DNA from: Shinella sp. CPCC 101442
GTDB lineage: Bacteria; Pseudomonadota; Alphaproteobacteria; Rhizobiales; Rhizobiaceae
DNA length: 64,000 nt
NCBI RefSeq assembly: GCF_024704725.1
Contig: NZ_JALIQS010000003.1
Coordinates: forward strand, 744,001-808,000
Direction of reading: 5' to 3'
Below are positions 26,967 to 36,880 of the stretch, one piece after another. A model generated the notes under the pieces. That model was not told the origin of the DNA, made no database searches, and worked only from the letters and a program-made list of their open reading frames with translations. Every line of letters starts with the position of its first letter. Within the stretch, counting starts at the first letter, position 1. Position numbers and translations under genes: made by a program.

Positions 26967-29900
26967 ATGCCCAAGCGCCAAGATTTGAAATCGATCCTCA
27001 TCATCGGCGCGGGGCCGATCGTCATCGGTCAGGCCTGCGAATTCGACTATTCCGGCACCCAGGCCTGCAAGGCGCTGAAGGAGGAAGGCTACCGCGTCAT
27101 CCTCGTCAACTCCAACCCGGCAACGATCATGACCGACCCGGGCCTCGCCGACGCGACCTATGTCGAGCCGATCACCCCGGAAGTCGTGGCAAAGATCATC
27201 GCCAAGGAACGGCCGGACGCGCTGCTGCCGACCATGGGCGGCCAGACGGCGCTCAACACCGCGCTTTCCCTGAAGCGCATGGGCGTGCTCGACCGCTACA
27301 ATGTCGAGATGATCGGCGCCAAGCCCGCCGCCATCGACATGGCCGAAGACCGCGCGCTGTTCCGTGAAGCGATGGCCCGCATCGGCCTTGAAACGCCGCG
27401 GTCGCTGCTCGCCAACGCCACCGAGATCAAGGACGTCGACCGCAAGGCGCATGAGGCCGAGCGCGCCAAGGTGAAGGCGCAGCTTTCCGGCGACGCGCTC
27501 GACAAGGCGCTGGACGAGCTGGAAAACCAGTGGAACCTCGGCGAGACCGACCGCAAGCAGCGCTATATGAGCCATGCGATGGCGATCGGCGCGCAGGCGC
27601 TCGACACGATCGGCCTTCCCGCCATCATCCGCCCGTCCTTCACGATGGGCGGCACCGGCGGCGGCATTGCCTACAACCGCTCGGAATTCTTCGAGATCGT
27701 CAATTCCGGCCTCGACGCCTCGCCGACGACCGAAGTGCTGATCGAAGAATCGGTGCTCGGCTGGAAGGAATACGAGATGGAGGTCGTCCGCGACACGGCG
27801 GACAACTGCATCATCATCTGCTCCATCGAAAACATCGACCCGATGGGCGTGCACACGGGCGATTCGATCACGGTCGCCCCTGCCCTGACGCTGACCGACA
27901 AAGAATACCAGATCATGCGCAACGCCTCGATTGCGGTGCTGCGCGAGATCGGCGTCGAGACCGGCGGCTCGAACGTACAGTTCGCCGTCAACCCGGAGAA
28001 CGGCCGCCTCGTCGTCATCGAGATGAATCCGCGCGTCTCGCGCTCCTCCGCGCTTGCCTCCAAGGCGACCGGCTTCCCCATCGCCAAGATCGCGGCAAAA
28101 CTCGCCATCGGCTACACGCTGGACGAACTGGAAAACGACATCACCGGCGGCGCGACGCCGGCCTCGTTCGAACCGTCCATCGATTACGTGGTGACAAAAA
28201 TCCCGCGCTTCGCCTTCGAAAAATTCCCGGGCGCCGAACCCACGCTGACCACCGCCATGAAGTCGGTCGGTGAAGTCATGGCCATCGGCCGCACCTTCGC
28301 CGAATCGTTGCAGAAGGCGCTGCGCGGCCTCGAAACGGGCCTGACCGGCCTCGACGAGATCGAAATCCCCGGCCTCGGCGACGGCAACGACAAGAACGCC
28401 ATCCGCGCCGCCATCTCGCGGCCGACGCCGGACCGGTTGCGCATGGTCGCTCAGGCACTGCGCCTCGGCCTTTCGCTGGAAGAAGCACATGAGGGTTCGA
28501 AGATCGATCCCTGGTTCCTCGAGCAGTTGAAGGCGATCGTCGACATGGAGGCCCGCATCCGCGAGCACGGCCTGCCGCAGGACGCCACAAACCTTCGCAT
28601 GCTGAAGGCCATGGGCTTCTCCGACGCCCGCCTCGCCACCCTTTCGGCCAAGCGGCCGAAGGAAGTCGCGGAACTGCGCAACCGCCTCGACGTGCGCCCG
28701 GTCTTCAAGCGCATCGACACCTGCGCTGCCGAATTCGCCTCGCCGACCGCCTATATGTACTCGACCTACGAGACACCGTTTGCCGGCGCCACCCGCTCGG
28801 AAGCCGAGATTTCCGACCGCAAGAAGGTCGTCATCCTCGGTGGCGGCCCGAACCGTATCGGCCAGGGCATCGAGTTCGACTATTGCTGCTGCCATGCCGC
28901 CTTCGCGCTGAAGGATGCCGGTTATGAAGCGATCATGATCAACTGCAACCCGGAGACGGTCTCGACCGACTACGACACCTCCGACCGTCTCTATTTCGAG
29001 CCGCTGACGGCAGAAGACGTCATCGAGATCCTGAAGGCCGAGCAGACCAACGGCGAACTCGTCGGCGTCATCGTGCAGTTCGGCGGCCAGACGCCGCTGA
29101 AGCTTGCCGAAGCGCTCGAAAAGAACGGCATCCCGATCCTCGGCACCGCGCCCGACATGATCGACCTTGCCGAAGACCGTGACCGCTTCCAGAAACTGCT
29201 GCAGAAACTCGATCTCGCCCAGCCGAACAACGGCATCGCATACTCCGTCGAGCAGGCCCGCCTGGTCGCCGGCGAAATCGGCTTCCCGCTCGTCGTGCGC
29301 CCGTCCTACGTGCTCGGCGGCCGCGCCATGCAGATCATCCATTCGGAATCGATGCTGCAGACCTACCTGCTCGACACCGTGCCGGAACTGGTGCCGGAAG
29401 ACATCAAGCAGCGCTATCCGAACGACAAGACCGGCCAGATCAACACCCTGCTCGGCAAGAACCCGCTGCTCTTCGACAGCTACCTGTCGAACGCGGTGGA
29501 AGTCGATGTCGACGCGCTCTGCGACGGCAAGGACGTCTTCGTCTCCGGCATCATGGAGCATATCGAAGAGGCAGGCATCCACTCCGGTGACTCGGCCTGC
29601 TCGCTGCCCGTGCACACGCTCTCCAACGAGATCGTTGACGAGCTGGAACGCCAGACCAAGGCGCTTGCCAAGGCGCTTCATGTCGGCGGCCTGATGAACG
29701 TGCAGTACGCAATCAAGGACGGCACGATCTACGTGCTCGAAGTGAACCCGCGCGCCTCGCGCACGGTGCCCTTCGTGGCAAAGACCATCGGCGCGCCGAT
29801 CGCCAAGATCGCCGCCCGCGTTATGGCCGGCGAGAGCCTCGACGTGGCGATCGCCGCCTATGGCGAAAAGCCGGACCCGCGCAACCTCAAGCACATCGCC

Positions 29901-30449
29901 GTCAAGGAAGCCGTGTTCCCCTTCGCCCGTTTCCCGGGCGTCGATACGCTGCTCGGCCCGGAAATGCGCTCGACCGGCGAGGTCATCGGCCTCGATACGG
30001 ATTTCGCGCTGGCCTTCGCCAAGTCGCAGCTCGGCGCCGGCGTAGACCTGCCGCGCGAAGGCACGGTCTTCGTGTCGGTGCGTGACGAGGACAAGGACCG
30101 CGTGCTGCCCGCCATCAACATCCTGACCGGCATCGGCTTCAAGGTCATGGCAACGTCGGGCACCGCCCGCTTCCTCGCGGAAAAGGGCATCGAGGCGATC
30201 AAGATCAACAAGGTGCAGGAAGGCCGTCCCCACATCGAGGACGCCATCCGCAACCGCCAGGTTCAGCTCGTCATCAACACCACCGATGGCAACAAGGCGA
30301 TCTCGGACTCGAAGTCGCTGCGCCGCGCCGCCCTGATGCAGAAGGTGCCCTATTACACGACCATGGCCGGCGCGCTTGCCGCCGCCCAGGCGATCCGGGC
30401 CCTCAAGCAGGGCCAGCTCGAAGTGCGCCCGCTGCAATCCTACTTCTGA
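26967..30449 (+). CDS. carB: Carbamoyl-phosphate synthase large subunit
   Basis: A 1160-residue protein, the longer alphaproteobacterial form. The first synthetase half opens [29 protein letters not shown] and the second half opens [58 protein letters not shown]; each has its own ATP-grasp core ([40 protein letters not shown]). The C-terminal MGS-like allosteric domain includes [14 protein letters not shown]. It makes carbamoyl phosphate with CarA for arginine and pyrimidine synthesis. The ATG at 26967 follows AGAGAG. A long antisense frame over the whole gene is a codon-bias shadow. Confidence 0.97.
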   Translation: MPKRQDLKSILIIGAGPIVIGQACEFDYSGTQACKALKEEGYRVILVNSNPATIMTDPGLADATYVEPITPEVVAKIIAKERPDALLPTMGGQTALNTALSLKRMGVLDRYNVEMIGAKPAAIDMAEDRALFREAMARIGLETPRSLLANATEIKDVDRKAHEAERAKVKAQLSGDALDKALDELENQWNLGETDRKQRYMSHAMAIGAQALDTIGLPAIIRPSFTMGGTGGGIAYNRSEFFEIVNSGLDASPTTEVLIEESVLGWKEYEMEVVRDTADNCIIICSIENIDPMGVHTGDSITVAPALTLTDKEYQIMRNASIAVLREIGVETGGSNVQFAVNPENGRLVVIEMNPRVSRSSALASKATGFPIAKIAAKLAIGYTLDELENDITGGATPASFEPSIDYVVTKIPRFAFEKFPGAEPTLTTAMKSVGEVMAIGRTFAESLQKALRGLETGLTGLDEIEIPGLGDGNDKNAIRAAISRPTPDRLRMVAQALRLGLSLEEAHEGSKIDPWFLEQLKAIVDMEARIREHGLPQDATNLRMLKAMGFSDARLATLSAKRPKEVAELRNRLDVRPVFKRIDTCAAEFASPTAYMYSTYETPFAGATRSEAEISDRKKVVILGGGPNRIGQGIEFDYCCCHAAFALKDAGYEAIMINCNPETVSTDYDTSDRLYFEPLTAEDVIEILKAEQTNGELVGVIVQFGGQTPLKLAEALEKNGIPILGTAPDMIDLAEDRDRFQKLLQKLDLAQPNNGIAYSVEQARLVAGEIGFPLVVRPSYVLGGRAMQIIHSESMLQTYLLDTVPELVPEDIKQRYPNDKTGQINTLLGKNPLLFDSYLSNAVEVDVDALCDGKDVFVSGIMEHIEEAGIHSGDSACSLPVHTLSNEIVDELERQTKALAKALHVGGLMNVQYAIKDGTIYVLEVNPRASRTVPFVAKTIGAPIAKIAARVMAGESLDVAIAAYGEKPDPRNLKHIAVKEAVFPFARFPGVDTLLGPEMRSTGEVIGLDTDFALAFAKSQLGAGVDLPREGTVFVSVRDEDKDRVLPAINILTGIGFKVMATSGTARFLAEKGIEAIKINKVQEGRPHIEDAIRNRQVQLVINTTDGNKAISDSKSLRRAALMQKVPYYTTMAGALAAAQAIRALKQGQLEVRPLQSYF

Positions 30450-30471
30450 GCCATAGACTTTCCGGTCTCTC

Positions 30472-30506
30472 GAGAGCCGGGCGGCCCCGCCGCCCGGCTC
30501 TCTTCT
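30472..30506 (+). terminator. Rho-independent terminator after carB
   Basis: A 13-bp perfect stem (30472-30484 with 30490-30502) closed by a short loop and followed by TTCT lies about 22 bases after the carB stop. Confidence 0.75.
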
Positions 30507-30912
30507 ATGTGCGACCCGACAGCCGATCAGACAGGATCGGCTTCGAATGGGTCCATATCCTTCGTATCCTACCCTCCGGCAAGATGTCCTGCCGTGGTGC
30601 ATTTTCATTGAAGCCGGCCGACCAGTCGCGGTCGGGGGCCTCCATGCCCGGCGGCACGCGGCATGGCGCTGACGGCACCGTCATTGGTGCGGCTAGCCTG
30701 CGACACGGCAATCGTGGCAGGGGGAGATCGTTCCGGAGCTTGTGGGCGCCGGGCCGCGCTGCGGCAAAAAAACTGGCTTTTGGCGGCCACGATCTGCTAT
30801 AAGGATCGTTCAAACGCTTTCGACGGTTCCGGAGATTCTTCCCCGGAGACCGTTTTCTTTTGCGTTCTTGCTGGCGGGAGCCTGCTCGACGCGGTCTGAA
30901 GGACGGGAAAAA

Positions 30913-31389
30913 ATGGTTGAAAAGGTACCGATGACTCACGGCGGTTTCGTCAAGCTGCAGGAAGAACTGCGCTGGCGTCAGCAGGAAGAGCGTCCGAGAA
31001 TCATCGAGGCGATTGCTGAAGCGCGCGCGCACGGCGACCTTTCGGAAAATGCCGAGTACCATGCCGCCAAGGAAGCCCAGAGCCACAATGAAGGCCGCGT
31101 CACGGAGCTTGAAGACTATGTCGCCCGTGCCGAGGTCATCGACCTCTCCAAGATGTCCGGCACGAAGATCAAGTTCGGCGCCAAGGTGAAGCTCCTCGAC
31201 GAGGACACCGAGGAAGAAAAGGCCTACCAGATCGTCGGTGACCAGGAAGCCGACGTGAAGCAGGGCCGGATCTCCATCTCCTCGCCCATCGCCCGTGCCC
31301 TCATCGGCAAGGAAGTCGGCGATTCGATCGAGGTGCACGCGCCCGGCGGCTCCAAGGCCTACGAGATTCTCGCGGTTACCTGGGGGTAA
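30913..31389 (+). CDS. greA: Transcription elongation factor GreA
   Basis: A 158-residue GreA. The coiled-coil N-terminal domain reads [50 protein letters not shown], with the acidic tip D and E (DLSENAEY) that enters the RNA polymerase secondary channel. The FKBP-like C-terminal domain includes [27 protein letters not shown]. It rescues backtracked polymerase by stimulating RNA cleavage. In Sinorhizobium meliloti greA also stands directly before lpsB, as here. A -10-like TATAAG at 30798 may belong to its promoter. Confidence 0.96.
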   Translation: MVEKVPMTHGGFVKLQEELRWRQQEERPRIIEAIAEARAHGDLSENAEYHAAKEAQSHNEGRVTELEDYVARAEVIDLSKMSGTKIKFGAKVKLLDEDTEEEKAYQIVGDQEADVKQGRISISSPIARALIGKEVGDSIEVHAPGGSKAYEILAVTWG

Positions 31390-31399
31390 CCGCCGCCTC

Positions 31400-32431
31400 A
31401 TGCCGGTTGTAGAGGACATGCGGGACGCCAAAGTCATCGCGCCGAATTTCAAGCGCCGCCTGTCGGGCGTCACGTCCACGATCATTCAGCTCGTCCCGGT
31501 TCAAAACAGGCTCGGGCAGAAGGTTGTGACCCTCGGCAGCGGCCTGCCGGCTACCTTGCCCAAAATGCGCTGGCTCGACCTGCCGGCCCTTTGGTCTGAC
31601 GGCATGCGTGTCTGGCACGCGCGACGCAACATCGAAATGCTGGCCGGGATCGTCCTTCGCGATCTCCTGCGTATGCGGCTGAAACTCGTCTTCACCTCTG
31701 CGTCTCAACGCCGCCATACGGGCTGGACGAAATTCCTGATTTCCCGGATGGACGCGGTCGTCGCCACCAGCGCCAGGACCGCCTCCTATCTGGAGGTTCC
31801 AAGCACCGTGGTCATGCACGGCATCGACCCGCAACGCTTCTCCCCACCCGCGGAAAAGGGCGCGGCGAAAGCGCTGCTGGGCCTCGATCCCGCTCGCAAC
31901 TATGCAGGCTGCTTCGGTCGTGTGCGCCACCAGAAAGGCACGGACCTCTTCGTCGACGCCATGATCCGGCTTCTGCCGGATCAACCGGCATGGTCGGCCA
32001 TCGTGGCGGGGCGGGCGACGACACAGCACGTCGACTTCGAAAACGAGTTGAAGAAGCGCGTCCAGGCGGCGGGGCTTGCCGACAGGATCCTCTTCGTCGG
32101 GGAACACACCAACATCAACGACTGGTACCGCGCCCTCGACCTGTTCATTGCGCCGCAACGATGGGAAGGCTTTGGCCTTACGCCGCTGGAGGCGATGGCG
32201 ACCGGTATTCCCGTGGTGGCCACGGACGTAGGTGCTTTCAACGAAATCGTCACTCCCGACACGGGCGACGTGGTATCTGCCGACAATCTCGAGGCTCTAA
32301 CGCAAGCCGCAAAGCGATATATGGACGACGCCTCGCTGCGACAGCTCGCTGGCGAGCAAGGCCGGCAACGCGCGGAGGCACATTTCAGCATCGAGGGAGA
32401 AGCAGCCGCTCTCGGGCGGATTTACGCATAA
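31400..32431 (+). CDS. lpsB: LpsB-type family 4 glycosyltransferase (LPS core)
   Basis: A 343-residue GT4 enzyme. It starts MPVVEDMRDAKVIAPNFKRRLSGVTSTIIQLVPVQNRLG, the recognised opening of rhizobial LpsB/LpcC mannosyltransferases, and the donor-binding region reads RWEGFGLTPLEAMATGIPVVATDVGAF with the EGFGL-E pattern near residue 255. In S. meliloti lpsB lies right after greA and is needed for the LPS core and for symbiosis. The spacing of ten bases from the greA stop suggests coupling. A second in-frame ATG at 31418 has a better AGAGG site. Confidence 0.85.
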   Translation: MPVVEDMRDAKVIAPNFKRRLSGVTSTIIQLVPVQNRLGQKVVTLGSGLPATLPKMRWLDLPALWSDGMRVWHARRNIEMLAGIVLRDLLRMRLKLVFTSASQRRHTGWTKFLISRMDAVVATSARTASYLEVPSTVVMHGIDPQRFSPPAEKGAAKALLGLDPARNYAGCFGRVRHQKGTDLFVDAMIRLLPDQPAWSAIVAGRATTQHVDFENELKKRVQAAGLADRILFVGEHTNINDWYRALDLFIAPQRWEGFGLTPLEAMATGIPVVATDVGAFNEIVTPDTGDVVSADNLEALTQAAKRYMDDASLRQLAGEQGRQRAEAHFSIEGEAAALGRIYA

Positions 32432-32442
32432 GGCGATCAAGC

Positions 32443-33258
32443 GTGAACAACACAGTGGCGACTTTCTGGTATGGCGCTCCCTTCGGCCCTGTCGAGCAGA
32501 TCAGCGCGCTGTCGATGCTGGACGCCGGCCACAAGCTGGTTGTTTACACGCGCGGCACCATCGAGGGCGTTCCCCCGGGCATTGACGTCCGCGATGCCGG
32601 CGAGATCCTGGATACGGGCGAGATCGTCCGGCACCGCAAGAGCGGCAGTGTCGCTCTTTATTCCGACCTTTTCCGATATGCGCTTTTCAACAAGACGGAT
32701 TTTACCTGGGTCGATCTCGATGTCGTAGCGCTGCGCCCCCTGCCGATGGAGACGCCTTACCTCTTCGGTTACGAAAGCAACGACGAGGTGAACGGCGCCG
32801 TTCTCCGGCTGCCCAGGCAATCCCCCGCTCTCGCCGAGCTTTCGAAGTTCACCGTCGATACGCGCGGCTATCCCCCGACCTTGCAGGGTCTGCGCCGTTT
32901 GAAATACGTCGCGAGGTCCTTCGGCAGGGGACTACCGATATCCCAGTGGCCCTGGGGATCTCTTGGGCCCCGCGCGCTGACGCATTTCCTCGGAAAAACC
33001 GGGGAAATATCGCACGCCCTCGGCATCGAGGCCTTTTATCCCGTGCCGTTCCAACAGGCCGCGCGTTTCGCCACCCCCGACGATCTTTCGCTGGACAGTT
33101 TCCCCGAACAGGTTTTGGCGGTGCATTTATGGGGAAAGGCGCTCCGCCAGCACGTGCGCGAGCACCATGGCGGCCGGGTCCCTTCAGGGTCGTTTCTCGA
33201 AAAGGCGGCCAATCATTATGCCGCACGGTTTGATTTCGAAATTTCTGTCCTATTTTAG
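32443..33258 (+). CDS. Glycosyltransferase with DXD motif (GT32-like), GTG start
   Basis: A 271-residue protein that begins at GTG 32443, 11 bases after the lpsB stop; no ATG is in frame until 32517. MNNTVATFWYGAPFGPVEQISALSML and the motif WVDLDVVALRPL near residue 90 (DXD) match the sugar-binding region of GT32/capsular-synthesis glycosyltransferases. The later HLWGKALRQH is the usual conserved C-terminal element. It follows lpsB and so probably adds a sugar to the LPS core on the cytoplasmic face. It occupies the place where S. meliloti has lpsE/lpsD but was not matched to either. Confidence 0.75.
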   Translation: MNNTVATFWYGAPFGPVEQISALSMLDAGHKLVVYTRGTIEGVPPGIDVRDAGEILDTGEIVRHRKSGSVALYSDLFRYALFNKTDFTWVDLDVVALRPLPMETPYLFGYESNDEVNGAVLRLPRQSPALAELSKFTVDTRGYPPTLQGLRRLKYVARSFGRGLPISQWPWGSLGPRALTHFLGKTGEISHALGIEAFYPVPFQQAARFATPDDLSLDSFPEQVLAVHLWGKALRQHVREHHGGRVPSGSFLEKAANHYAARFDFEISVLF

Positions 33259-33288
33259 ATGGCCCCGCTGCCAACAGCAGGACGCGAC

Positions 33289-34083
33289 ATGCAGGCAATC
33301 CGTACCTATGTTATCAATCTCGACGGCAGCGAAGCCCGACTGGCCGACATTCGAAGAAAACTCGATGCTTACGGCATCGCGTTCGAGCGTGTCGCGGCGG
33401 TGGACGGCCGCACCTATGACATGGATTCCCTGCCGGACTACGACCTTGCGGCCGCCAAGCGATTTATGGGGCGCGGCCTCGTCGGTGGCGAGATCGGCTG
33501 CTATTACAGTCACCTGAAGGCAGCCAAGGCGTTCCTCCAGTCGGACGCCCGCCATGCGCTCATCCTCGAGGACGACGCGGAACCTCTCTGCAACGTAATC
33601 GAGCTGCTCAAGGCCGCATTGCCGGATATCGACATCCTCGATCCGGATTGGCTTCTCCTCAATATCGGCAACAACCGATTGAAGCTCAGCACCACCATCG
33701 ATGAATATCCGGTGGGAGGCACGAACTACGAACTCGTCGCCGCGCACTATTTTCCGATGACGACAAACGCCATTGTCTGGTCGCGCGAAGGCGCCCGACG
33801 TTTCGTGGCGGAGCACACGACGATTTTTGCGCCGGTCGATAACTTCTTTCGCTATTGGTTGACGCGGGAGGGACACGGATACAGCTTCCGCCCGGCGCCG
33901 GTCACGACGACGGGCGCCGATAGCCTTATTTTATCGGATAAGGGAGCGCGCCGGCAAACCGGCAATCGTTCGTGGTTCTATCAACTGGCGAAACAAAAAC
34001 GGCTGGCGGAAGAGAAACTGCTGGCTTGGCGAAAAAAGAGAAACTTCAGGCTTTTGCGGAAGCCGGTTCCGGACGACAAATGA
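33289..34083 (+). CDS. Family 25 glycosyltransferase (LPS core)
   Basis: A 264-residue GT25 enzyme. MQAIRTYVINLDGSEARLADIRRKLDAYGIAFERVAAVDGR opens the family domain, and GEIGCYYSHLKAAKAFLQSDARHALILEDDAEP near residue 75 holds the ED-D metal-binding acidics; TTNAIVWSREGARRFV follows. A longer start at 33259 abuts the previous stop, but the ATG at 33289 has AGGA seven bases ahead. GT25 proteins add galactose or similar sugars to LPS cores. It overlaps the next gene by ATGA, so the two are translationally coupled. Confidence 0.85.
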   Translation: MQAIRTYVINLDGSEARLADIRRKLDAYGIAFERVAAVDGRTYDMDSLPDYDLAAAKRFMGRGLVGGEIGCYYSHLKAAKAFLQSDARHALILEDDAEPLCNVIELLKAALPDIDILDPDWLLLNIGNNRLKLSTTIDEYPVGGTNYELVAAHYFPMTTNAIVWSREGARRFVAEHTTIFAPVDNFFRYWLTREGHGYSFRPAPVTTTGADSLILSDKGARRQTGNRSWFYQLAKQKRLAEEKLLAWRKKRNFRLLRKPVPDDK

Positions 34084-35039
34084 ACATTGCCATATACGAC
34101 ACGTCCATAGCCTCCCCGAATGTCGGCGACCAGATCATCATGGATGCCGTCAACCGTGAAATCGAGGCAATGTTTCCTGACGCCTTCGTGGAGCGCATCC
34201 CCAGCCATGACCGGATTTCGGTGCGTGGACGGCGCATCCTGAAACACGCTGACTACATCATCGCCGGCGGCGCCAATCTGCTTTTCTCTCATTGGACCAG
34301 GCAGCGGCATTGGAAGATGGGCTGGCGCGACCTTCCACGGATGAAGAACAAGCTCGTCCTGCTGGGCACCGGCTGGGCCGCCTATGCCGACCCTCCGGAT
34401 TTTCTGACCGCCCGGATCTATCGAAGCATTCTCTCGGACAAGTCACACCAATCCGTCCGGGACGCATATTCCGCACGCTACCTGTCCGCGGTCGGGATCA
34501 AGAACGTCGTCAACACCGGCTGCCCGACCCTCTGGCAGCTGACCCCTGCCCATCTCGCCACGGTTCCGCAGAACAAGGCGCGCGATGTCGTGGCGACTTT
34601 GACGGACTATGCTCCAGCGCCGCAAGAAGACCGCCTCATGCTGGAGACGCTCAAGGCGCTGTACCGCAACGTTCATGTCTGGATACAGGGAAAACAGGAC
34701 AAGTCCTATTTGAAGTCCCTCGGGGTGACCGGCCTTCTCGAGGTTCCGTCCCACCTTTCCGCCTACGATGCGCTCCTGCGCTCGGAAGACGATCTGGATT
34801 TCGTCGGCACGCGCCTGCATGCCGGCATCCGGGCCCTGCAAGCGGGACGGCGCAGCATCATCGTCAGCGTGGACAATCGTGCCCGCGAAATGGGGCGCGA
34901 CTTTCATCTTCCGATCATCGAACGCGCGGACATCGCAAAGCTGCATGCGCTGATAGAATCGACAATGCCGATAGCGATCAAGCTTCCGCAGGACCGGATC
35001 GACCTCTTCAGGAAGCAGTTCTCAAAGCCGGAACGATAG
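34080..35039 (+). CDS. Polysaccharide pyruvyl transferase family protein
   Basis: A 319-residue protein of the PS_pyruv_trans fold. The beginning MNIAIYDTSIASPNVGDQIIMDAV and AGGANLLFSHW, then FVGTRLHAGIRALQAGRRSIIVSVDNRAREM near residue 240 (the conserved R-x-H-x-x-I element) are typical. Family members transfer pyruvate from phosphoenolpyruvate to sugars as a ketal, or use other sugars as acceptors. The ATG overlaps the GT25 stop by four bases. Its position in the lps core block suggests a modified core sugar. It has no membrane segment and should be cytoplasmic. Confidence 0.8.
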   Translation: MNIAIYDTSIASPNVGDQIIMDAVNREIEAMFPDAFVERIPSHDRISVRGRRILKHADYIIAGGANLLFSHWTRQRHWKMGWRDLPRMKNKLVLLGTGWAAYADPPDFLTARIYRSILSDKSHQSVRDAYSARYLSAVGIKNVVNTGCPTLWQLTPAHLATVPQNKARDVVATLTDYAPAPQEDRLMLETLKALYRNVHVWIQGKQDKSYLKSLGVTGLLEVPSHLSAYDALLRSEDDLDFVGTRLHAGIRALQAGRRSIIVSVDNRAREMGRDFHLPIIERADIAKLHALIESTMPIAIKLPQDRIDLFRKQFSKPER

Positions 35040-35059
35040 AACGAGGGGCGGGCCGCAGC

Positions 35060-35527
35060 CTATAGCTCGACCAGCCCGACCTTCTTGACCTGCCGGATCG
35101 TCAGCATCGTGCGCACGGTATCGACCTGCGCATTCGCCGTCAGTTCCTCGATCACGAAGTCCTGGAAGCGGGTGAGATTTTCGGCGACGCAATGGAGCAG
35201 GAAGTCGCTGTCGCCGGAGACCATCCAGGCCTGACGCACCATCGTCCATTCGCCGGTGGCGGCGGCAAAAGCCTTGAGGTTGGCTTCGGACTGGTGCTTG
35301 AGGCCGACCATGCAGAAGGCGACGAGGTCGTAGCCGAGCGCCGGCGCGTTCAGCAGCGCGGTATAGCCCTCGATAATGCCGGCCTCTTCCAGCTTGCGCA
35401 CGCGGCGCAGGCATGGCGGCGCGGAAATGCCGGCGCGCGCGGCCAGCTCCACATTGGTCATCCGGCCGTCGCCTTGAAGTTCCTTCAGGATGCGGATGTC
35501 GATGGCGTCGAGTTCGGCGCGAAACAT
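35060..35527 (-). CDS. lrp: Lrp/AsnC family transcriptional regulator
   Basis: A 155-residue regulator. The helix-turn-helix reads DAIDIRILKELQGDGRMTNVELAARAGISAPPCLRRVRKLEEAGII, and the RAM effector domain covers residues about 65-150 (YDLVAFCMVGLKHQSEANL, then VDTVRTMLTIRQVKKVGLVEL). In S. meliloti a gene called lrp ends the lps block, as here. It diverges from trxB, about 250 bases apart, and may control that gene or itself. The ATG at 35527 is the family start; a longer open frame reaches 35581. Confidence 0.88.
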   Translation of the reverse strand: MFRAELDAIDIRILKELQGDGRMTNVELAARAGISAPPCLRRVRKLEEAGIIEGYTALLNAPALGYDLVAFCMVGLKHQSEANLKAFAAATGEWTMVRQAWMVSGDSDFLLHCVAENLTRFQDFVIEELTANAQVDTVRTMLTIRQVKKVGLVEL

Positions 35528-35659
35528 GGGAATTGTCAGACCTTTCGGGATGGCGACCGGAAGTGACCCGAATCGCCGCATCAGCGCAACATTGTTACTG
35601 CAAGCGGCACAAATATGTCACGCGCCTTCGCTTGTCTGTTGGCAACAGATCGCGCGCAC

Positions 35660-35688
35660 TTGAAACTGGGCGCACTCCGCTCATAAAT
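35660..35688 (+). promoter_or_regulatory. Predicted trxB promoter with small dyad
   Basis: TTGAAA (35660-35665) and CATAAA (35682-35687) are 16 bases apart, about 90 bases before trxB. The -10 box lies inside a short palindrome CTCAT-AA-ATGAG (35680-35691) that could serve as an operator. Confidence 0.4.
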
Positions 35689-35777
35689 GAGAGTGGAAAA
35701 ATGACACGCTGGCCCTGCCCTTGCGCGAGATCGCGCGGCTCGGCCCATTGGGGCCTGATGCCCCGGAAGGAACGACC

Positions 35778-36767
35778 ATGTCCGCCCCCTCCCTGTCCGC
35801 GCGCCACGTCAAGGTGCTGATCATCGGGTCCGGCCCCGCCGGCTACACCGCCGCGATCTATACCGCCCGCGCCATGCTGGAACCGGTTCTCATCGCCGGC
35901 ATGGAACAGGGCGGCCAGCTGATGATCACCACGGATGTCGAAAATTATCCGGGTTATGCCGATCCGGTTCAGGGCCCGTGGATGATGGAGCAGATGCTGA
36001 AGCAGGCCGAGCATGTCGGCGCCGAGATCGTCAACGACCTCGTCACCAATGTCGACATGAGCGTTCGCCCCTTCCGCATCTCCACCGACAACGGCACCGA
36101 ATGGACGGCCGATGCGCTGATCATCGCCACCGGCGCCAAGGCGAAGTGGCTCGGCATCGAGACCGAGCACAAGTTCATGGGCTTTGGCGTTTCGGCCTGC
36201 GCCACCTGCGACGGCTTCTTCTATCGCAACAAGGACGTGATCGTGGTCGGCGGCGGCAACTCCGCCGTCGAGGAGGCGCTCTACCTTTCCAACCTCGCCA
36301 AGACCGTGACTGTCGTGCATCGCCGCGACGGTTTTCGCGCCGAAAAAATTCTCCAGGAGCGCCTGTTCGCCAAGGAGAATGTCAAGATCGTCTGGGACCA
36401 CGAGGTCGTCGAGTATCTTGGCAGCGATCCCAAGCCGCCGATGCCGGCTTCCGTCAACGGTGTGAAGCTGCGCAATGTGAAGACGGGCGAAACGCGCGAC
36501 GTCACCATCGACGGCGTGTTCGTGGCGATCGGCCATGCGCCGGCAGTCGAACTGTTCAAGGGCAAGCTGCGCCAGAAGCCGAACGGCTATCTGTGGACGG
36601 CGGCCGATTCCACGGCGACGGACGTGCCGGGCGTCTTTGCCGCAGGCGACGTCACCGACGACATCTATCGCCAGGCGGTCACGGCTGCCGGCATGGGCTG
36701 CATGGCAGCGCTTGAAACCGAAAAATACCTTGCAGGTCATATGCCTGTCGCAATTGCGGCCGAGTAG
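35778..36767 (+). CDS. trxB: Thioredoxin-disulfide reductase
   Basis: A 329-residue low-molecular-weight TrxB. The FAD fold is VLIIGSGPAGYTAAIYTARA at residue 13, the redox-active CATC is in ACATCDGFFY near residue 142, the NADPH fold is VIVVGGGNSAVEEALYLS near 158, and GVFAAGDVTDD near 292 closes the FAD site. It reduces thioredoxin with NADPH. GGAAGGA precedes the ATG. It is followed by lsrB on the same strand, 113 bases away, the order known from S. meliloti. Confidence 0.96.
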   Translation: MSAPSLSARHVKVLIIGSGPAGYTAAIYTARAMLEPVLIAGMEQGGQLMITTDVENYPGYADPVQGPWMMEQMLKQAEHVGAEIVNDLVTNVDMSVRPFRISTDNGTEWTADALIIATGAKAKWLGIETEHKFMGFGVSACATCDGFFYRNKDVIVVGGGNSAVEEALYLSNLAKTVTVVHRRDGFRAEKILQERLFAKENVKIVWDHEVVEYLGSDPKPPMPASVNGVKLRNVKTGETRDVTIDGVFVAIGHAPAVELFKGKLRQKPNGYLWTAADSTATDVPGVFAAGDVTDDIYRQAVTAAGMGCMAALETEKYLAGHMPVAIAAE

Positions 36768-36880
36768 AAGCCGCCAACTAAGGGCGGCGGATTCGATCCG
36801 ACCGCCCACGTGGGAACAGCAAGATCAGCGACCAGGCGGGAAGCGAGCGCTCCCCGCCTCACAGACATATGGGGGATAGA

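Noticed and set aside
26922-30608. A 1228-codon antisense frame across carB
   Set aside because: It is the mirror of strong codon bias in carB; the translation is low in hydrophobic order and has no domain.
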